DNA of 64,000 nt from Mesobacterium_A hydrothermale (GTDB taxonomy: Bacteria > Pseudomonadota > Alphaproteobacteria > Rhodobacterales > Rhodobacteraceae). Each line of letters starts with the position of its first letter. Within the stretch, counting starts at the first letter, position 1. Position numbers and translations under genes: made by a program. The stretch is taken from contig NZ_JAYLLH010000007.1 of the NCBI RefSeq assembly GCF_035818635.1, forward strand, positions 1 to 64,000, given 5' to 3'. Of this stretch, positions 58,148-64,000 are shown piece after piece. Below the pieces are notes generated by a model, which worked only from the letters and a program-made list of their open reading frames with translations, was not told where the DNA came from and searched no databases.

Positions 58148-58723
58148 ATGAAAAAGCTGTCATTCGCACTTCTTCCCACCGTTCTGACGGCAGGTCCTGC
58201 ACTGGCCCATGTCGATCCGGCAACGCACGGGTCTCTTGCGGCCGGTATGACCCACCCGCTGATGGGCGCGGATCACCTGGCTGCGATGGTCTGTGTCGGC
58301 CTTTGGGCGGCGGTTATGGGCGGTCGTTCCATGCTGGCGCTGCCCGCGGCTTTTGTCGCGGCAATGGCCGTTGGTTTCGGTCTGGCACTGTTCGGCAGCG
58401 CCCTACCGCTGGTCGAGCCCGCGATCCTCGCGTCGATCATGGCGCTGGGCGTTCTGGTGGCCCTGTCGGTGCGGCTAAGCGCGGTCGCCGGTGCCGCGCT
58501 GGTGGCGGGTTTCGGCCTGTTTCACGGGTTTGCGCACGGGGCTGAATTGGGCGGTGCGGGCGCTTTGGGCTTTCTCGGCGGTTTTGTCGCGGCGACGGCG
58601 GCCTTGCATCTGGCCGGGGTCGGGCTTGGCCTTGTGCTGACGCGGGTTGCGCCCGGTCTTGCGCTGCGTACTGCCGGTGCCGGCGTTGCTGCCTTTGGTG
58701 CACTCCTGGCCGTTGCGGGCTGA
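58148..58723 (+). CDS. ureJ: HupE/UreJ-family membrane protein, putative nickel importer
   Basis: 191-residue inner-membrane protein with an N-terminal signal or first helix (ending GPALA) and about six further hydrophobic segments. The HupE/UreJ signatures HPLMGADHLAAMVCVGLWAA and FGLFHGFAHGAE supply histidines thought to bind nickel. Its place between ureA and ureB supports supply of nickel to urease. It is 3 bp from ureB. Confidence 0.92.
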   Translation: MKKLSFALLPTVLTAGPALAHVDPATHGSLAAGMTHPLMGADHLAAMVCVGLWAAVMGGRSMLALPAAFVAAMAVGFGLALFGSALPLVEPAILASIMALGVLVALSVRLSAVAGAALVAGFGLFHGFAHGAELGGAGALGFLGGFVAATAALHLAGVGLGLVLTRVAPGLALRTAGAGVAAFGALLAVAG

Positions 58724-58726
58724 GAG

Positions 58727-59041
58727 ATGTCGGAAATGATCCCCGGAGAGGTCTTTCCAGCCGAAGGCGACCTGACCCTGAACGTCGGGCGCGAGACACT
58801 TACGCTGATGGTCGCCAATACCGGCGACCGTCCTGTTCAGGTCGGCAGCCACTATCACTTTGCCGAAACCAACCCGGCGCTGGAGTTCGACCGTGACGTG
58901 GCGCGCGGCAAGCGGCTGGACATTGCGTCGGGCACTGCCGTGCGGTTTGAACCCGGCCAGCGGCGCGAGGTGACCCTGATCGATATCGGCGGCAACCGGA
59001 AGATCTATGGATTTAACCAACAGGTGATGGGCGCACTTTGA
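58727..59041 (+). CDS. ureB: urease beta subunit
   Basis: 104-residue structural subunit. The conserved IPGEVFPAEGDLTLNVGRET, NTGDRPVQVGSHYHFAETN and RFEPGQRREVTLIDIGG are all present. Separate from ureA and ureC as in most bacteria. It follows ureJ by three bp. Confidence 0.97.
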   Translation: MSEMIPGEVFPAEGDLTLNVGRETLTLMVANTGDRPVQVGSHYHFAETNPALEFDRDVARGKRLDIASGTAVRFEPGQRREVTLIDIGGNRKIYGFNQQVMGAL

Positions 59042-59057
59042 TCGTGCGGCGGGGAAC

Positions 59058-59453
59058 ATGGACCGAAGCTTGATCTTGTTGGCGCTGTTTTCGGCGTTCC
59101 CGGTCGGGGCGCAACAGATCGATTGTGCCAGTCCGATGACGCAATCCGGGATGACGATCTGTGCAGGTCGGGACTTCAAAACCGCCGACGCCGAACTGAA
59201 TGCGACATGGCAACAGGCCGTCGCTGCGGCGCGTCAGATGGACCAATATCTGGAAGCCGGCGACGTGCCCGCCGAGACCACCCTGCGCGACGCGCAGCGC
59301 GCCTGGATCAGTTTCCGCGACAAGGCCTGCGAGGCAGAAGCCCTGAGCGTACGCGGCGGGTCCATGCACCCCCAGGTGGTCATGTTCTGCATGGAGCGCT
59401 TGACCCGCGCACGCACCGAAGACCTCAAAATCTTTTACGGCATGATCAACTGA
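59058..59453 (+). CDS. LprI-like (DUF1311) secreted protein
   Basis: 131-residue exported protein: signal peptide to VGAQQ, then a compact helical domain with four cysteines (DCASPMTQSGMTICAGRDF, KACEAEA, MFCMERL). This matches the LprI/DUF1311 family, one member of which inhibits lysozyme. Role in the urease operon unknown. It is 16 bp after ureB and on the same strand, so cotranscription is expected. Confidence 0.8.
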   Translation: MDRSLILLALFSAFPVGAQQIDCASPMTQSGMTICAGRDFKTADAELNATWQQAVAAARQMDQYLEAGDVPAETTLRDAQRAWISFRDKACEAEALSVRGGSMHPQVVMFCMERLTRARTEDLKIFYGMIN

Positions 59454-59473
59454 CCCGGAAAAGGAGACCGCCG

Positions 59474-59812
59474 ATGTTGCCGATGACCTTACCGATTGAC
59501 CTTGGAACCGTGTGGATGCGTGTGGCCGGACAGGTCTGGGTCAACCACCTGCATGTGGCCGACGTTGTGGCCCAGGCCGCGCTGCACCAACAGCGTGTTT
59601 TCCTTGGGCTGGCCCATCCTGACGGTGTGCGCCCCGAAAAGCCCGCACCGGCGCGCAGGCCTGTGCGCAAAGCGGCCACGAAACCCGCCGCCAAGCCCAA
59701 GGCCGCTGCGCCGCGCAAACCGGCGATCAGCACCGCGCAACCGGCCCCGACCCGCGCCCGTCGCACACCGTCGAAGCCGCCCGCGATGCCGGAAAAACTG
59801 TCAAAGGATTAA
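59474..59812 (+). CDS. small protein with Ala/Lys/Pro/Arg-rich tail, function unknown
   Basis: 112-residue protein. The first 55 residues may form a small helical domain (LGTVWMRVAGQVWVNHLHVADVV); the rest is a strongly basic, disordered tail with repeated AAK, KPAA and PRKP motifs like histone H1. It has AAGGAGA upstream of the ATG at 59474. The tail suggests binding to nucleic acid or another polyanion, but no family was recognised. Located between the LprI-like and AhpD-like genes of the urease operon. Confidence 0.7.
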   Translation: MLPMTLPIDLGTVWMRVAGQVWVNHLHVADVVAQAALHQQRVFLGLAHPDGVRPEKPAPARRPVRKAATKPAAKPKAAAPRKPAISTAQPAPTRARRTPSKPPAMPEKLSKD

Positions 59813-59818
59813 GACGTC

Positions 59819-60229
59819 ATGGCCACGGTCACCCTAGTCAGCGACACTGATGCCTCGCCCGAGGTTCGGGCCGTTTTCGATGACATCCGCGCCACGCGCG
59901 GCACGGATTTCATCAACAATTTCTGGCGCGCGCTGGCCTGTGACCCCGCCACGCTTGCGGCGACATGGGCGCGGCTAAAGGTGATCATGGGGCCCGGTGC
60001 GCTGGACCCGCTGACCAAGGAAATGATCTATCTGGCGGTCTCGGCGGCCAATTCCTGCGAATACTGTTCGCATTCCCACACTGCCAGCGCGCGGGCCAAG
60101 GGGATGACGGATGCGATGTATGGCGAATTGCTGGCGGTCATCGGCATGGCCAGCCAGACCAACGCGCTGGCGAACGCCATGCAGGTGCCCGTAGACGCGG
60201 TTTTCAAGGCGCCGGAGGTCAAGGCATGA
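59819..60229 (+). CDS. carboxymuconolactone decarboxylase/AhpD-like protein
   Basis: 136-residue helical protein of the CMD/AhpD superfamily. The redox motif is CEYC followed by SHSH (SAANSCEYCSHSHTASARAKGM, about residues 77-90), typical of AhpD-like proteins with peroxidase or disulfide-reductase chemistry. Its stop overlaps the start of the next gene by four bases (ATGA). Not known as a urease component. Confidence 0.85.
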   Translation: MATVTLVSDTDASPEVRAVFDDIRATRGTDFINNFWRALACDPATLAATWARLKVIMGPGALDPLTKEMIYLAVSAANSCEYCSHSHTASARAKGMTDAMYGELLAVIGMASQTNALANAMQVPVDAVFKAPEVKA

Positions 60230-60546
60230 TCGGCGCGGTCGTCACCTATACCTTGCCCGGTCCGATGCCCCGGGCAGAGCTGCTGGAACGCTTCGGCAAG
60301 ACCGTCGATGTCTATCGCAGCGCGCCGGGGCTTTTGCGCAAGACCTATTGCTATGATGAAACCACGGGGCAAGGCACCAGCTTTTACCAGTTCGACAGCC
60401 TTGCCTCTGCCCAGGCGTTGCTCAATCCCGATTTCCAGAAGGGGTTTGCCGAACGTATGGGCGCGACGCCGGAAATCTATTTTACCGATACGCTGATGGT
60501 CGTGGACAACACGATCGACAGCGTATCCACCTACGAACAGGACTGA
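60226..60546 (+). CDS. small monooxygenase-like (dimeric alpha-beta barrel) protein
   Basis: 106-residue protein beginning MIGAVVTYTLPGPMPRAELL, with YRSAPGLLRKTYCYDETTG, which fits the dimeric ferredoxin-like barrels of ABM/YdhR monooxygenase-like proteins. It is translationally coupled to the AhpD-like gene (ATGA overlap) and two bp before ureC. The two proteins may act together. No substrate can be inferred. Confidence 0.7.
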   Translation: MIGAVVTYTLPGPMPRAELLERFGKTVDVYRSAPGLLRKTYCYDETTGQGTSFYQFDSLASAQALLNPDFQKGFAERMGATPEIYFTDTLMVVDNTIDSVSTYEQD

Positions 60547-60548
60547 CC

Positions 60549-62258
<1,710 letters not shown>

Positions 62259-62387
62259 GACGGCGCGGGCCGCGCCGGCTTTCACAAACCGCGACGTTGG
62301 CAAAGCCCGCTTGGCGCTGTCTCTTGTCACTTTGGCAGCCGTCGGTGTTATGGTCCTTTGAACGCGGTCATCATCGGGAGCCCAACA

Positions 62388-62978
62388 ATGCGTGTTGCTT
62401 CTTTCCTTACTGCCGGCATGTTGGCATCACCGGCGCTTGCAGCCGACTGTCCGACCGTTGCGGACATGCCGCAGGGGGTGCTGTTCTCGATCGTGGGGGG
62501 CGACACCGACAGTTACCGCAGCGTCGCGCCGGGCGTGGTTGAATCGATCTATACCGCAACCGACGGTTTTGTCGTGCGCAGCATGCTGGGGCAAGGGACC
62601 TATCTTCTGGAACTTGTCGATCTGCTGGACGGAAGCCCCGCGATGGACACGCGCACGACCTACGGTTTCTCGATGAAGCCGACCGAGATGCCGGTTCCCG
62701 TGCCAAACGGTCGCTGGTCGGCAGAAGTCGTCATCCTGGAAGCCGGGGAACTGCGAAACGAGATTCAGAGCTACAGTTTCGGGGCGAAGACTGTGGTGAC
62801 CATGGGCGCCTGTAGCTATGACATGATCCCGATCGAGATCCGCTATGGGCCGGACAACCAAACGCTGCTTGACGTGTTGCACTACCTGCCCGCGCTGGAA
62901 CTGGCTTATTTCGCCGCCTCGTCTTACGACGGGACAGAAGACGTCTATGACTATTACAAGATCGAACGACTGCGCTGA
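62388..62978 (+). CDS. secreted protein of unknown function inside the urease operon
   Basis: 196-residue protein with a signal peptide (MRVASFLTAGMLASPALA, cleavage before ADCP) and a mainly beta mature part. Two cysteines (ADCPTV and GACSYD) could form a disulfide bond. No family was recognised. The ATG at 62388 has GGGAG upstream, better than a TTG at 62358. It lies 129 bp after ureC and 21 bp before ureE, on the same strand; that spacing fits operon membership, but a urease role is not shown. Confidence 0.75.
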   Translation: MRVASFLTAGMLASPALAADCPTVADMPQGVLFSIVGGDTDSYRSVAPGVVESIYTATDGFVVRSMLGQGTYLLELVDLLDGSPAMDTRTTYGFSMKPTEMPVPVPNGRWSAEVVILEAGELRNEIQSYSFGAKTVVTMGACSYDMIPIEIRYGPDNQTLLDVLHYLPALELAYFAASSYDGTEDVYDYYKIERLR

Positions 62979-62999
62979 GGGCGCGCGGAAAGGACCGAG

Positions 63000-63545
63000 A
63001 TGAGCGACATACCGCACTGCCACCTGCTGCACCGGGCCGGAAGCTGGGAAGGCGCCGCTGAGTCCTGCCGTCTGACCTATGACGACCGGTTCCTGCGGCG
63101 CAAAGTGCTGCACACGGTTGGCGGTGCGCATTTCCTGTTGGACCTGGCCCATACCGAAAGCCTGGATCATGGCGATGCTCTGGAACTGACCGATGGCCGG
63201 CTGGTAGAGGTTGTCGCGGCAGAGGAGCCGTTGTTGCAGGTGACGGGTGCAGACCTGCCCCGCATCGCATGGCACATCGGCAACCGCCATACCCCCTGCC
63301 AGATCGAAGCCGGGCGCCTGTTGATCCAGCGCGACCACGTCATTCGAGACATGTTGCAACGCATCGGCGCAACGGTCACCGAAGTGACCGAGCCTTTCAC
63401 CCCCGAAGGCGGTGCGTATGGCCATGGCCGCACGCACGGTCACGACCATTCCCACAGCTATGGACCGGACGGCCATGCCCGTGATCACGGGCATGACCAT
63501 GGGCACCAGTCTCACGGGGATCACGCGCATTCGCATGACCACTGA
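63000..63545 (+). CDS. ureE: urease accessory protein UreE with histidine-rich tail
   Basis: 181-residue nickel metallochaperone. The N-terminal part (about 1-75, DRFLRRKVLHTVGG) and the central nickel-binding domain with IAWHIGNRHTPCQIE are recognisable. The last 40 residues contain about 15 histidines (HGHDHSHS, DHGHDHGHQSHGDHAHSHDH) that would store nickel. The end overlaps ureF by 11 bp. Confidence 0.96.
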   Translation: MSDIPHCHLLHRAGSWEGAAESCRLTYDDRFLRRKVLHTVGGAHFLLDLAHTESLDHGDALELTDGRLVEVVAAEEPLLQVTGADLPRIAWHIGNRHTPCQIEAGRLLIQRDHVIRDMLQRIGATVTEVTEPFTPEGGAYGHGRTHGHDHSHSYGPDGHARDHGHDHGHQSHGDHAHSHDH

Positions 63546-64000
63546 TCCTCACCTGACCCTTCACCAGTTGTTTTCCCCGGCTTTTCCGGTTGGGGCATTT
63601 GCGTATTCCCACGGCGCAGAGGCCGCGGTTCAGGCCGGGATGTTGCAGGATGCCGCCGGGGTCGAAACCTGGTTGCGTGATGTACTGGAACACGGCTCTG
63701 GCTGGTCCGATGCGGTTTTGTTGGCGCAAGCGGCGCAGGGCGGGGACCTGGCCGAGTTGGCCGCCTTGGCGCGGGCGTTGACCCCATCCGCCGAACGGCG
63801 GCTGGAGACAGAGAAACAGGGCGCGGCCTTTGCCGCCACGCTTCGGGATGTCTGGGGGGCGAACCTGCCCGACATGGCCTATCCACTGGTTTGTGGCAGG
63901 GCGGTGGCATTGCTGGACTTGCCCCTTGCCGATGCGCTGCGCCTGTACCTGCAAGCCTTTGCGGCCAATATCACGGCCGCTTGCGTGCGGCTGGTGCCCC
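63535..64000 (+). CDS. ureF: urease accessory protein UreF (5' part)
   Basis: The first 155 codons of ureF run off the end of the window with no stop. The product begins MTTDPHLTLHQLFSPAFPVGAF, with AYSHGAEAAVQAG soon after, as in UreF, which acts with UreD and UreG to gate nickel delivery. The ATG at 63535 overlaps the end of ureE. ureG is expected just beyond the window. Confidence 0.95.
   Translation, partial: MTTDPHLTLHQLFSPAFPVGAFAYSHGAEAAVQAGMLQDAAGVETWLRDVLEHGSGWSDAVLLAQAAQGGDLAELAALARALTPSAERRLETEKQGAAFAATLRDVWGANLPDMAYPLVCGRAVALLDLPLADALRLYLQAFAANITAACVRLVP

Overview
The window is gene-dense, G/C-rich alphaproteobacterial chromosome and almost certainly comes from the Rhodobacterales (Rhodobacter/Roseobacter group). 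The evidence is the gene order dusB(nifR3)-ntrB-ntrC-ntrY-ntrX-trkA-trkH-hfq-hflX, an NtrC that lacks the sigma54-contact loop, a short type-2 ArgC, an IspDF fusion, and small families such as DUF6477/DUF6456 and DUF6065. I see no rRNA, tRNA, CRISPR array, prophage or intact insertion sequence. This is housekeeping plus nitrogen-economy chromosome, not a mobile island.

Layout. 1-6.4 kb: a flavin monooxygenase for aromatic compounds, an MltB-type lytic transglycosylase, a polyphosphate kinase 2 coupled to a TetR regulator, and an alpha/beta hydrolase. 6.4-15.7 kb: MetA with an unstudied P-loop protein and an EamA exporter, two FadL-type outer-membrane proteins, a second EamA exporter, an FkbM-type methyltransferase and GuaA. 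16-19.2 kb: a non-pyrrolysine MttB-family protein, then a small conserved gene divergent from a DNA-binding-like protein; their shared region carries three DnaA-box-like 9-mers at exact 12-bp steps. 19.4-29.2 kb: lipA with a TPR gene, two cytochromes c, hpt, a RatA/Coq10-like gene, an MmgE/PrpD gene, amt, and ispDF-pgpA-cinA.

29.3-41.3 kb is the nitrogen-sensing and potassium core: dusB-ntrB-ntrC, ntrY-ntrX, trkA-trkH, hfq-hflX. Many start/stop overlaps indicate translational coupling. 41.5-54 kb holds trpB and (separately, on the other strand) trpA, DUF2237, a serine hydrolase, rplY-pth, an MFS transporter, lldD, a ZIP metal transporter, argC, a VOC protein, ychF and a DUF6065 gene. 54.1-64 kb is a nitrogen-salvage block: 5-oxoprolinase pxpBCA divergent from a urease operon ureD-A-J-B-[four extra genes]-C-[secreted protein]-E-F. 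The window ends inside ureF.

How it fits together: ammonium uptake (amt), the two NtrB/C-type sensor-regulator pairs, urease and 5-oxoprolinase all serve acquisition of nitrogen from ammonium, urea and pyroglutamate. The points most worth a second look are: (i) the phased DnaA-box-like arrays at 18.1 kb and 42.8 kb; (ii) a dispersed hairpin-plus-tail repeat present about six times between 36.6 and 54.1 kb; (iii) the accessory genes inside the urease operon and the long low-complexity N-terminus of UreD; (iv) NtrC and NtrX both without GAFTGA; (v) a MetA whose specificity residue predicts acetyl- rather than succinyl-transfer. No clearly new multi-gene system is visible.
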